64,000 nt of DNA from contig KV423923.1 in the NCBI GenBank assembly GCA_001632435.1, positions 260,281-324,280 of the forward strand, written 5' to 3'. The stretch is from Calocera cornea HHB12733 (Eukaryota > Basidiomycota > Dacrymycetes > Dacrymycetales > Dacrymycetaceae). How positions within the stretch are numbered: position 1 is the first letter of the stretch; each line of letters starts with the position of its first letter. Below the pieces are notes generated by a model. It did no database searches, was not told the origin of the DNA, and saw only the letters and a list, made by a program, of their open reading frames with translations. Shown here piece by piece: positions 10,371 to 20,703 of this stretch. The translations under genes and the position numbers were made by a program.

Positions 10371-11159
10371 ATGTGGTACTTTTCTGTCTACTTCCTGGCT
10401 CTCACCTTCAGCGGCACGGCAATCGCGACCCCCACCAGTCCGCACCATGCCCGCCAGTCTGCCGCACCCTGCACATATTATTCCTGCCCTCTCCAAGGGC
10501 CAAAGGGAATCGACCTTGATATTACCCAGAGAGAACCGGATTCCAATTTCAATCCAGTTCTAGTATGCGACTACGGCTCCAGTTCTTGCTTGTATAGTGC
10601 AAGTTCTATCCTGTTTCCTCCCCTCCCTATCGTTCTAACCAGTAGGGGCAGAACTCATCACCAACTCCCCTACTTTGTCATCGAATGGATGCCCCACTTC
10701 TGTCTGCGTCCAGGCGCCCTATTGTGAGCTGGGATTCACCCAGTGCCCCACTACTATGGAGGATGGAAGTGCCTTCTCGCCCCCCCAACACGTCATCTTC
10801 CCGTATCCTGCGATAGACGGGTTTGTTTTGGGATGCAATTATGTCAAGGACACTGGTCCTAACGCGGGGTATTTGGACAGTTGCGACTATGTATACGTAC
10901 AAATATTTCCTAAACCCCTGCGAAACAACCTGCTGATAATGGGTAACTCCTGTACGTAGTTGACTGGCCAACTGGCACGAGGGGACAGCAGTTGTGCTTC
11001 TACCTCGCTTTGTTTTAACGGTGCTAGCGGTGCTCGCCGTAGCTTAAAGTTTATGGTGTCGCGCGGGACTGTGTCGGAGGAAGAGACACTCGAAGTGAGT
11101 ACCACCACATGGGTCTGGAGATAAGGCCTGAAGTGATCTCAGGATTACGACCATGGTAG
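10371..11159 (+). CDS. Cysteine-rich secreted protein, copy C (frameshifted tail)
   Basis: Likely exons 10371-10596, 10652-10896, 10960-11094 and a last exon from 11143. The conserved parts are a signal peptide, 'TPTSPHHARQS' (Arg to His in the usual stretch), 'PCTYYSCP', 'GCPTSVCVQAP', 'LTGQL' and 'VSEEETLE'. Two oddities: the first donor overlaps a GCAAGT, but only a GT two bases earlier keeps frame with exon 2; and the last exon is one base short of the family sequence, so DLRPW is shifted to DYDHGR and the frame runs on toward an in-frame TAG near 11276. An in-frame ATG 60 nt upstream (10311) exists, but family alignment and the TATA box favour 10371. Probably a decaying gene. Confidence 0.6.
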
Positions 11160-11823
11160 ATCAGCGTTTTGGTACAATGCAGGGTATATTGTTGTTCATT
11201 TTGCCATGCTCTGTCCTTTTCTCCGTCTCATAGTCTTGCACCTGGAGCCGTGTATCTTCCCAGCCCTTCTAACTTAGCAGTATTAACAAGATGGTGTGCT
11301 AGTTCAGCGGCAACACATGATCCACCACATCTACACGAGTCTCTGGAGGGTGTCCGTTATCTACACGTTGTCGAAGCCTTTTCGGAGAGTCTACCAAGAT
11401 ACTGGCTGTACTGGCTGCGCAAGAGATTGCGGTGCAACGCAGACGCGCGTACACGCCCGTGTCCCGCGGTTTTGCGAACCCTATCGATTTCTGATCGAAT
11501 ACTGTACCGCTACCGGCTGTACTGACTGCGCGTATACGCCCGTTGTTCCCCGGGTTTGGGAACCCTATCACTATTCCAATTGAATACTTCCGCAACGAAC
11601 TTCCAGGGAGAAACGCGGACGCGTTGCCGAGGCCGTGAGGAGCGCATCTGTGTGCTTATTAACCACTCTCGTGACAAATAATGCATGGTTGACGGGCGCG
11701 GCTTCTGAAGGGTCGCGTAGCTCAAGGCAGATTTGTGAGTATAATCACTGCAGACAGTACTGTAGTCCTTCCCAAAACCCTTTTGTGACGCGCCCTCTCC
11801 TCCGCTTTGGCATGCATTGCAAG
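11160..11823. other. Intergenic between C and D, with imperfect direct repeat
   Basis: Contains the repeat listed separately and a TATA-like GTATAATC about 85 nt before gene D. No supported gene. Confidence 0.4.
11400..11586 (+). repeat. Imperfect direct repeat, two units of about 75 bp
   Basis: Both units carry 'GGCTGTACTG(A/G)CTGCGC', then '(A/T)ACACGCCCGT(G/T)', a C/G-rich stretch, 'GAACCCTATC' and end near 'GAATAC'. Unit 1 spans roughly 11400-11502 with an insertion and unit 2 roughly 11510-11586. A short reading frame across them shows matching peptide blocks, but nothing supports coding. Confidence 0.5.
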
Positions 11824-12616
11824 ATGCCGTCTGTTGCCAGTTATATTCTGGCTCTCGCCTTCTGTGGGGCAGCAATGGCAACCCCGACGAGTCCGCACCG
11901 CGCACGCCAGTCTTCAGGCCCCTGCTCGTGGTATACCTGTCCTCCCAATTATGGGCCGGATGGAATCGCTCTTAATACTATCGCTCCCAGTGGAGATGGA
12001 GGTTTCATGTGCACCTACGAGGGAGGTCTCAGTGACGGCGGTCTCCAGGCTATATGCCAGTACAGTGTACGCTTCATTATTTTCAGTCTGGTACCTGACG
12101 ATTTGACCTGCGCATGCAGACCTCATCCACGACTCCTCTCTCTTCGTCCTCCGTAGAATGTCCGACTTCTGTCTGCGTCCAGGCACCCGCATGCAACACG
12201 GTTTACAGCCAGTGTCCTGCTGCTGACTCCGATGGCGATCTCTTTGACCAGCACCCTTTCGTCCTTGACCAATTTGAAGGTATAAATGGACCAGTTCTGG
12301 CATGTGATTATCCCATTCTCAGTGGCCCTGACAAGGACGCCGTCTGGAGCTGCTACTATGCGGAGGTGTGAATGTGGGCTCACCCATGTTGAGCAAATAC
12401 TGAAGTGTGATATGTAGTTGACAGGCCAACTGGTGGAGGGTGGCGGCCCATGCGCGACTACCTCGCTTTGCGGCAGCTCAGCTCGCCGTGGCTGGGAGGC
12501 CATCACAACACGTGAGACTTTGTCGGAAGAAGAAGCGATAGAAGTGAGTACCACAGACTACAGGATTGGTGTTGACGTGACGTCTGATATGATCGCAGGA
12601 TCTGCGACCATGGTAG
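11824..12616 (+). CDS. Cysteine-rich secreted protein, DLRPW family, copy D
   Basis: Exons 11824-12066, 12120-12365, 12418-12543 and 12599-12616 (all phase 0) give 210 aa. This is the cleanest family member. Signal peptide about 20 residues, then 'TPTSPHRARQS', 'CSWYTCPPNYGPDG', 'FMCTY', 'CQYS' at the first splice site, 'ECPTSVCVQAPAC', 'SQCP', 'LACDY', 'CYYAE' at the second, 'LTGQLVEGGGPC', 'TSLCGSSARRGWE', 'LSEEEAIE' at the third, and the micro-exon DLRPW-stop. Twelve Cys, no transmembrane segment after the signal peptide. Extracellular, function unknown. ATG 11824 was chosen because it gives the same distance to the conserved stretch as in the other copies. Confidence 0.78.
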
Positions 12617-13185
12617 ACTAGCAGTGACAGGATCGAAGTGTGATTTGATGTCCACTTCACCAGAATTTGCATCTTCCCTGGTCAGATGATATATTGTGGG
12701 CCACTCGGATCAGACTGTTCAAGCCTTGGTTTACTGCTTAGCATATTATCTGGACAGATTGAAAACTGGCCTGGTACTTGGCTTAACCCGCGGTCGGCCA
12801 GATCTCGGCGTGCGCCCCCGGAGTCAATTCTGGCTGAGCACAGCCGTCAGGTGACAGAACTTGAGTTCGTTTGACGGCCGCATATAATTTGACCACTGCC
12901 CATCACGGCACTGCGTGTGGGACGATATGGACACGTCTGTGCAGGTCAACACGCAACGGGCCACCGCTGCCTGGGCCGTTGAAGATAATCTGTCCGTCAA
13001 CCGCGGCTGACGGGCTCGGACAGCGCAAGCCCAAGCGGTTAAAGCTGCCGACCCGGCCCCTTCGCACACCTGAAAATCGTCTGCTAGTTCTACATAGTTC
13101 AAGCAGGACGGTCCAAAGCGAGACGGTCCTCTTATCGACTGCTTCCTTTGTCTTTCCTCCCATTCCCCTTGGTCTGACTCAACGA
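12617..13185. other. Intergenic between D and relic E1
   Basis: No supported coding sequence, RNA gene or repeat. Confidence 0.35.
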
Positions 13186-13567
13186 ATGATGTTTATCGCT
13201 GTATCTCTTGCCACACCGTGCTCGCCAATCTACCCAGTCATGTTCATACTACTCCCACACCTGAGGGGACCATTGCATCGGTTGGTGCTAGTATAACATC
13301 GTGATGGGTGAGTCTGATGTGAATACACCCTTGATAATTGCAAACTACGGCGCGAGTTCTTACTACCTCCTTTGCCTCCAGCTAATGGGCTACTCAAACT
13401 ATATTGCAGAGTGCGTCGCCCAGTCCTCTACTGTCAGCAGCTCCACGATGTCCAAACGCTTTGTGCACTCAACCACCGACATGCAGCAGGATGTTCATCC
13501 AATGCCCGCCTTCCACAACTGATCGGATTCCGTAGCACAGTTCTAGCAGGATTTTCGTCCATGGTAG
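13186..13567 (+). pseudogene. Relic of secreted family (E1), internally deleted
   Basis: Recognisable family pieces appear in order: a short signal-like start; 'RARQS' followed by 'CSYYSHT' and a stop near 13252; an exon-1 end ('NYGASSYY', near 13341-13365); an exon-2 core ('CPNALCTQPPTCSRMFIQCP', 13449-13510); then, directly after a CTAGCAG acceptor, GAT TTT CGT CCA TGG TAG at 13550-13567, that is an intact last exon reading DFRPW-stop. Part of exon 1, the rest of exon 2 and all of exon 3 are missing, with stops and frameshifts between. Clearly a dead copy. Confidence 0.7.
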
Positions 13568-13599
13568 AGGGCTTGCAAGATGAGTGTGGGGAAGGGAGT

Positions 13600-13760
13600 G
13601 CGAGACAGCGCTTCCGCGCGCAGAGAGCACGCGTCGGGAGGGTATTTAGTTGCGGCTCTGCGACGCCATGCTGGAAATACCAGATGTCAGTATGCGGCCT
13701 GCAAGATGACGACACTGGTCAAAATGCCAACGAGACCCAATGGGCTATGATCTTTGTCAT
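13600..13760 (+). pseudogene. Second relic fragment of secreted family (E2)
   Basis: 'TGCGGCCTGCAAGATGACGA' followed by 'CACTGGTCAAAATGCCAACG' (13692-13732) matches the end of exon 2 in copy C ('CNYVKDTGPNAG'). It lies after the DFRPW exon of E1, so it must come from a second copy or a rearrangement. Confidence 0.4.
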
Positions 13761-14200
13761 GTTGATACTCTGGTTCCCATTTCAATCTCTTATCATCCCC
13801 TCACCATCGGGCTAAGCCGGGGCGGAGACAAGTGAGAGCGCGTCGCGTGCCCCAGTCCCCGGTCACATTCCCCACTCAGCGCGGTCGCCCACCCCCATCC
13901 ATCCAGCACTGCACCTCAGCGTTCACGTCGCGATGGCCGTCAACAAACACCCGCGCCGTGCTAATCATCACGTACGCCCTCCCTGGATAGCACGCTATTC
14001 TCCCGGCCGATAGCCAACACCTACTCCGGGTCAATCCCGGCCCGCGCTTCCTCCCCCCTCCACGTCGTCCCTGCCACCACCATCTTCCCACGCTGCCCGC
14101 ACCAACCCCAGCCGACAGCGGCAGCACCAACCCCAGCCAGTTAGCCAGGCACAATCCACCGGAGAATAAGCTATAAGCTGTCACCCCAAGCACTCGCGCG
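13761..14200. other. Intergenic, promoter of BTB gene
   Basis: Pyrimidine-rich, GC-rich upstream region with CCACC-type runs. No gene or clear element. Confidence 0.35.
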
Positions 14201-15208
14201 ATGCATCAAGCGCAGCTGCACGCCTTCTCGGGCTTATACACGCAGTGGCTCCAGCGACAATTACAGGCGCATATATCTCATTTCTCAGCTGGTTCTTCGT
14301 CAACACCAGGCGCTCAACCCGGGACTACAGGATCGGGCATGACGCCGCCCCTCACACCGACGCCAGGGATGAGCTTCTCCTCTCCGGCTCGCGACCACGA
14401 CGATCAAGCAGATCAGGACGAAGAGCCATTCACGGTGCCCGAGGCGTTCGACTCGCCCACTGCGGATATACTGCTTGTCTCCGTCGATGACATCGAGTTC
14501 CGCGTGCACCGGCTCTTCCTAGTGGAAGGCAGCGCGTTCTTCAATCGAATGTTCGAGGACGCCTCGCCCGACGCTCCTTCTCCCTCCCCGTCCTCCGCCT
14601 CCTCCAGCTCAAGCAAACCCCCACTCGAGCGCATACCTTTCCCCGAGCCTGCACGCACCCTCTCCCTCCTCCTGACATACCTCTACCCCCTCCCTAAGCC
14701 GATCCTCACCCTCCCGCAAACGCTCGCTCTTCTCCTCGCCGCCGACAAGTGGGAGCTCGCCCTCCCGCTCCAGCTGCTAAAGCGCGAGCTGTTCACCCGC
14801 TTCCTGAGGGAGCGGCCGTTGCGGGTGTATGGGTTCTTGTGTAGCTCTGGGCTAGGCACGACTCAAGAGAAGGAGGAAGCTGCACGCGCCTGCTTGGCCT
14901 ATGCCGATCCTCGCTCCCCGTCGTCCCGCGCCGACCTAATCGGCATGTCCGCCCTCGACCTCGCGCGCCTGCTCGACCTACGCGACTCTCTGGCTGCCCT
15001 CGCCCAGCAGATAGTGGAGCGCGACATCCCCCAGCAGTGCCCGCACGGGTTCCCGCTCGCCACGACGGGCCTGATTGGGCGGTGGAAGGCGGCGCTCGGG
15101 GAGAGGCTGGGGAGAAACCCCACGGGAAGGGTGATGGAGGGGTGGGAAAGCATTGGGGAGGTGCTCTGGCCTGAGGGAGTGGTGGCAAGCTGCCGGTGCG
15201 TGCTGTAG
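14201..15208 (+). CDS. BTB/POZ domain protein
   Basis: Single exon, 335 aa. Residues ~1-80 are Ser/Pro/Thr-rich and acidic, probably disordered. Residues ~85-190 are a BTB/POZ fold: 'ADILLVSVDDIEFRVHRLFL' with 'SAFFNRMFED' is the classic start (D..L...D..F..H...L...S..F..MF), interrupted by a Ser/Pro insert before 'LLLTYLYPLPKP', the strand-helix that usually follows ('LLxYLYT'). 'LLLAADKWELALPLQLLKREL' matches the helix after it. BTB domains dimerise and often recruit substrates to CUL3 ligases; in Agaricomycetes such stand-alone BTB proteins form large families. Likely intracellular. The partner is unknown; two cullin-like genes lie 12 kb upstream, which may be chance. Confidence 0.82.
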   Translation: MHQAQLHAFSGLYTQWLQRQLQAHISHFSAGSSSTPGAQPGTTGSGMTPPLTPTPGMSFSSPARDHDDQADQDEEPFTVPEAFDSPTADILLVSVDDIEFRVHRLFLVEGSAFFNRMFEDASPDAPSPSPSSASSSSSKPPLERIPFPEPARTLSLLLTYLYPLPKPILTLPQTLALLLAADKWELALPLQLLKRELFTRFLRERPLRVYGFLCSSGLGTTQEKEEAARACLAYADPRSPSSRADLIGMSALDLARLLDLRDSLAALAQQIVERDIPQQCPHGFPLATTGLIGRWKAALGERLGRNPTGRVMEGWESIGEVLWPEGVVASCRCVL

Positions 15209-16049
15209 CGGCTTATGATGCTACATATGGCTGATGGTGGAGAACAGGATGTGTGTTCCTGCGGACGCTAGGCGAGCCTGTTTAGAGAAGGTCGCGAAGG
15301 TCAAGAGGGACATCGACGAGCTTGCAGTTGTGCTGTAGAGCCGTTCAAGAAGGAGTGCCCTCTTCGGGATTAGAGATTGCGAACTGAGCGCAGTTGTAGG
15401 AGGTAGGATTGGAGATGTATGCTTATCTGTATACCTAGAATGGTACGTTGAATGGTACGTTTGATGGTGGAAGATTTGTTGTGCAAGGAAAGACGGCGAT
15501 GTCGTCCTCACACGTGTGGCATACATGCACGAGGAATCTACAGCGACCAAGAATGCTTGCGTCGTGTATGCGTACTCCATGTCGCGCATAGAGCGCATTT
15601 TAGACTTGTCTCCTCCACCTGCCAAATCCGAACGATGCTTCGTGATACAAAAGCAGCTCGGCAGGCAGATGGCAAGACGCCTGCCGGCGATAGCAATGGT
15701 TTGGCGATACGCAGAGCTCTAATCCAGTAATGTATAGTCCGTTCCCCTGAGTTGGAAAGAAGCTGATCCAAACATTGCTCCCAGCTGGTTGTTATCCGGA
15801 GCAAGTCTTCTCAACGCGCGGAAGTCGCGCCAAAAGAAGCGGAAGAGGTCCCATTTCACGTGACTCTATAGGCCCCTGACGAAGCCGTTCCCATGGTCGA
15901 CCCCGGCTTAAGGTCTGCGTGGTGCACGCTTTGGATTTATCCTTCTGATGCGGCGCAGTCATCGCCTTCTCCGCGCATACACTATTTAGCAACGAACACA
16001 CTGGCGCGTCTGCTTAGATCAACAGTTCGACGCCCTCTGCACTCTGCTT
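15209..16049. other. Intergenic before P450 array
   Basis: No supported gene. A small duplication 'GAATGGTACGTT(T/G)' occurs near 15437-15462. Promoter of the first P450 presumably lies at the distal end. Confidence 0.35.
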
Positions 16050-18148
16050 ATGATGGACTATCTTTGGATCTACCGCAAGGGGCTTCGCGCGCTGCTTGTC
16101 TTGCTTGCTGGATTCGTGCTCTACAACCTCGCTCAGATCGCTAGGCGCCTCCGATCTCCTCTTCGTTTTCTCCCTGGGCCACATACCGATCAGTGGCTCT
16201 TCGGAATCTTGGGCAACTCTTCCGAAGAGAGCAAGGGGGAGCGATTCGCCCGGACATGGTATGAGAAGCACGGAAGGACATTCTCCATCAGAGTGTTCGG
16301 CGGCGTACGTACCTGTCCGTCCGTTTCTGCTCAGGAATGAACGTCATTCTGCAGAGCTACCGGCTGATCACCCTGGATACGCGTGCTGTTGCCCACATCC
16401 TATTGCACGCGGATAATTACCCGAAGCCGGAGACCCTGCGGACTCTCCTTGGAGTGTCGATTGGCGAAGGTAGCTCCGTTTTAGATGCCAATACATTCTC
16501 ATTCTCATCGTGATGCAGGGCTGTTGATCGCCGAGGGAGATGTACATAAGCGTCAAAGAAGGATTATGGTGTGTCCATCTTGACTCTTGATCCTTTCACC
16601 CACCCCTGATGCGTAAGTAGAATCCATCCTTCTCCCCAGGACAGATCCGTGAAGTGACGCCCATGTTCTTTGATACCGCATATCAGGTAGCTTTCAAGGC
16701 CATCGTCTAGTGCCAGTGCCATTGACTGAACCCTCGTAATAGCTCCGCGACCTTCTCAACACCGTCCTCTCTAAGTCGCCAGAATCAATGGGTATTGAGA
16801 TCGATATGTACGGCTGGGTGGGCCGTGCTGCATTGGACATCATCGGCCAAGCGGGGTTTGGCTACCAGTTCAACGCGTTGTATGATGACAACAATGAACT
16901 ATTCCGTGCTTTCCACGATTTGTTCCACGCCATGGGGAACGCTGGCATTCTGGGATTCCTGCAGAACCGCTTCTGGATTCTGCGCCAGATTGTGAGGAAT
17001 CCTGTCTTTACCAGGCAACCGATGTTAACAATCGCATTGTAGCCCACCAAGCTCATAAACATCATCAGGATATCCAAGGCCACTACCAGAAAAATTGGAA
17101 TGGGCCTGGTCAGGGACAAGAAGCGAGCTGTTCAGGAGGAGTTGCAGAGCAAGAGCATCGAGAAGAGCCGGATCGCAGGGAGGGATCTTCTTACGGCACT
17201 CAGTATGTCCATATCTCACATTTCCTGCAGCCTACTGAGTGGATTATGTTTGTAGTTCGCGCCAATATGGCTGAAGACTTGGCCCCAGGGCATCAGATGA
17301 GCGATGATGAGGTTCTGTCCCAGATCTCGACTTTCATTGCTGCTGTACGCATTCCAATGTCGCTCTCTTGGCCTTCTTCTGACCGGATTCCAGGGTCATG
17401 AAACCACCGCCTCGGGCTTAGGGTGGACATTGCTTTCCCTGGCTCAACATCCGGGGGTACAGGACAAGCTCCGTGAGGAGCTCCTGCTCGTATTGGAAGA
17501 ATCACCCTCGATGGACGACCTCAATGCACTCCCGTACCTCGACATGGTTGTCAAGGAGTCTATGCGATACAACTCGCCTGTGACAGGGACCACACGCGTC
17601 GTCGTGAAAGACGATCAGATCCCACTCCAGCACCCTGTCGTCGATCGAAACGGCGTCCTCCACGAGACGGTCCACGTGCAAGCAGGAGACCAGGTTCGTG
17701 TCCCGATCCTGGAGATGAACATGAGCAAGGAGATGTGGGGCGAGGATGCAGCGGAGTTCCACCCCGAGCGGTGGACGGAGGAGTCCCAGGCTGCCAGAAA
17801 CATCCCGGGTGTGTGGGCTCATATCATGACCTTCCTGGGCGGGCCGAGGGCATGCATCGGCTACCGGTTCTCTGTTATTGAGTAAGTCCGATCTTGCAGA
17901 AGGTGTTGCAGGTGCTGACAACGAGCGCAGGTCCAAGGCGCTTCTGTTCGTCCTCATTCGTGCTTTCGAGTTCGCGCCTGTACCAGGACTTGACATTGGA
18001 GGAAAGAGCGTGTAAGCATCTTTTGCCACTAGAGCGAGAGCTAGGCTAAATCTAGTGCAGGATTGTCTATCGACCGCACATAGTTGGAAGAGAGAGTGAG
18101 GGACTACAGTTGCCTCTGATCGTCAAGCGTGTGGCGAAGACTGTTTGA
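16050..18148 (+). CDS. Cytochrome P450 monooxygenase 1
   Basis: Exons 16050-16304, 16355-16469, 16519-16568, 16621-16686, 16743-16991, 17043-17202, 17256-17344, 17394-17881, 17931-18011 and 18061-18148 give 546 aa in an unbroken frame. An N-terminal membrane anchor (residues ~14-32) is followed by a basic, Pro-rich hinge ('RSPLRFLPGP'). The I-helix oxygen-activation motif is 'AAGHETTASG' (~327), the K-helix ExxR is 'KESMR', the PERF segment 'FHPERW' and the heme loop '[10 protein letters not shown]' with the Cys ligand at ~482. An ER-bound haem-thiolate monooxygenase using a CPR partner; substrate unknown. Intron differences from its neighbours: an extra intron splits '[10 protein letters not shown]', and the intron usual before 'FGY' is absent. 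Confidence 0.9.
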
Positions 18149-18640
18149 TTTGGTAGGACGGATGAGGATGGATAACCGTATCAGTATTGTCTCATCATGA
18201 ACATTTAAATAACTCGTGCTGTCATGGCGCAAAATCCAATCCCACGCGAAGATTGTATACCGCCGGAATGGTGAAAACACCTCGTGCCCCTTCGTGGGCG
18301 GCTTTAAAATCTGCTGCCATCCATAGCAAGGCACGCATTTACTTGGATGGATAAGAGATCGGTGTTGTGACATTATGGAGCTACTGTATTGACTAACGCC
18401 CGGAGCCATTGGCGATGACTCAAGAATGTAACAGCGTTATCGGTGGAATACATGTGCGCCTGGATGCCACGAACGAAATCACATGTCGCTAGGGGACACC
18501 GCGTGGATTCGCGGTGTTCATCGATGAAACGCTTGACTGTGCACCTGATGCGTAGTTTGCCGCGCCATGTCCGTTAAATACGGCGCCTGGGCGGAGGAGT
18601 GACTCTTATCTTCTCCCAACCATCGCCCAATCCCATCGTC
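18149..18640. other. Intergenic between P450 1 and 2
   Basis: No gene seen. Contains the 3' flank of P450 1 and the promoter of P450 2. Confidence 0.35.
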
Positions 18641-20703
18641 ATGCAGCTCCCAACAATCTCCTGGGTGTCCTGGGAGGCATTCCGCGTCCTCCTGGTCCTG
18701 CTCGCCGCAAGTGCCGTCTACAACGTCTACAAGCTCTCCAGGCGCTTTTTTAGCCCCTTGCGCCGGTTGCAGGGTCCCAAGCCCACCTCCATTATCTTCG
18801 GCTCCCTGAAGGAGGTCATCAAGGATGATACGGTGCTCAACGAGTGGGCGGAGCGGTACGGAGGGACGTTCAAAGTCCGGTTGCTACTCGGAGTATGTTG
18901 TCTCGTTCCCCGTATCGCGTATAGGTACTGACTAGCGGATTAGGGCTACCGCGTCTGTACACTTGACCCCAGGGCGATAACGTATGTTCTCTCGCACACC
19001 GACATCTACCCCAAGCCGGAGTATCTCCAGCACATGTTGAGCGCTGTCGTCGGGAAGGGGCTGCTGATCGCAGAGGGTGACGACCACAAGCGGCAGCGCA
19101 GGATCATGGTGCGTTTCTGTCCTTCAATCGCTGTAGACCCTTGACTGATCATTGCTTAAGAACCCCTCCTTCTCACCCGGGCAGATCCGCGAGGTCACTC
19201 CCATTTTCTTCGACATTGCTAACCAGGTTCGTTTCATCGTCAGAGCGTCGGAAGTACGATACTGATAGACTCTCTGTAGCTGTGTGATGTACTCAACAGC
19301 ATGCTGAGCAAGACACCCGAAACGGAAGGTGCTGAGATCGACATGTACAGCTGGGTGGGGCGCGCAGCGCTGGACGTAATCGGGCAAGCTGGTGCGCTAC
19401 TCCCTTTCTCCCATGGCATCTGCCTATCTAACATACTTCAAAGGATTCGGATACCGGTTCAACGCACTTTACGACGAGACGAACGATTTGTATTGCGCGT
19501 TCAGGGATATGATGCAAGCGCTTGCGAACTCTGGGCCCGTCGGCCTGCTCGTGAACAGGTTCAGGATCCTTCGCTGGCTCGTGCGCCCCTTCCACCTTCA
19601 TCTCATATGTCATACTGACGGACGGACAGCCGCTCCAGCACAATCGGACGATGAAGCAGTCCCAGGCGACGACGACGAGGATCGGCATGCAGCTTGTGCG
19701 GGCTAAGAAGGAGGCGGTGCAGCAGGAGATGGAGGATCAGCATTTGGAGAAGACGAAGGTGGTGGGGCGGGATATCCTCAGCTCGCTCAGTGCGTCTGTT
19801 TCCCTCTCGCATTGGAAGTTGCGGCTGACCCAGGGTAGTTCGGGCGAACATGGCCGCCGACCTCTCCCCTGCGCATCGCATGAGCGACGAGGAGGTCCTC
19901 GACCAGATCTCGACGTTCATCGTCGCCGGGCACGAGACGACGAGCACGGGGCTCACATGGACTTTGCTCTCGCTCGCGCAGAACCCGTCCGTGCAGGAGA
20001 AACTGCGCGCCGAGCTCTCCCTAGTCTCGGAAGAAGCGCCCTCGATGGACGACCTGAACGCGCTCCCCTACCTCGACATGGTCGTAAAGGAGTCCCTCCG
20101 GTACCATTGCCCGGTGCGCGGCACCGCGCGCGTCGCCACGGTAGCGGACTCGATCCCGCTCTCGCGCCCTATCATCGACAAGTACGGTGTGCAGCAGGAC
20201 CACATACGTGTGCAGCGCGGCGACCAAGTCGGCGTGGAGAGCGTTGCGCTGAACCACGCCACGGAGTTCTGGGGCCCTGATGCAGAGGCATTCAGGCCCG
20301 AGCGGTGGGAGACGGCCGAGGGCACGGAGGGGGCGAACGTGATCCCCGGGATATATGCGCATCAGATGACGTTCATCGGAGGGCCGCGGGCGTGCATCGG
20401 CTATCGGTTTTCCGTTATTGAGTGCGTTCTGCTCCCCTCTGGGCCAAGGAGCACAGCTGATACATTGAGACAGGACCAAGGCTCTGCTGTTCACCCTCGT
20501 GCGGTCGTTCGAGTTCTCCCCCATAGAGGGGAAGGAGATAGGGATGAAAGAAGTGTACGTCTCCGCCTCTTCCCTCTCTGTGTTACATTGGTGCAGGGCG
20601 CTCATGAGGGAACTTTAGAATCGTGATCAGGCCGTTTGTGAAGGCTGAGGAGGGGAGGGGGTTCCAGCTTCCGCTGAGAGTTAGGAGGGTGCAGAGGGCT
20701 TAG
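18641..20703 (+). CDS. Cytochrome P450 monooxygenase 2
   Basis: Exons 18641-18892, 18944-19108, 19161-19226, 19280-19391, 19444-19580, 19630-19789, 19839-20421, 20474-20554 and 20619-20703 give 546 aa. Membrane anchor at ~17-32, hinge 'SPLRRLQGP', '[12 protein letters not shown]' then '[17 protein letters not shown]' (a conserved block of this subfamily), I-helix 'VAGHETTSTG' (~327), ExxR in 'KESLRYHCPV', 'FRPERW', heme loop '[17 protein letters not shown]' with Cys ~484. The intron found in copies 1 and 4-6 immediately before 'GHET' is missing, as in copy 3, and the two share longer stretches ('[10 protein letters not shown]', 'YHCPVRGTARVAT'), so copies 2 and 3 look like the most recent duplicates. 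ATG 18641 is placed just before the anchor; an in-frame upstream reading has no support. Confidence 0.9.

Noticed and set aside
10599..10604. GC donor (GCAAGT) for intron 1 of secreted gene C
   Set aside because: Using it gives phase 0, but no acceptor in phase 0 precedes exon 2; the GT two bases upstream keeps frame.
14793..15188. Long antisense open frame opposite the BTB gene
   Set aside because: It is a shadow of a high-GC coding region, with Arg/Pro/Ser-rich composition and no motif.
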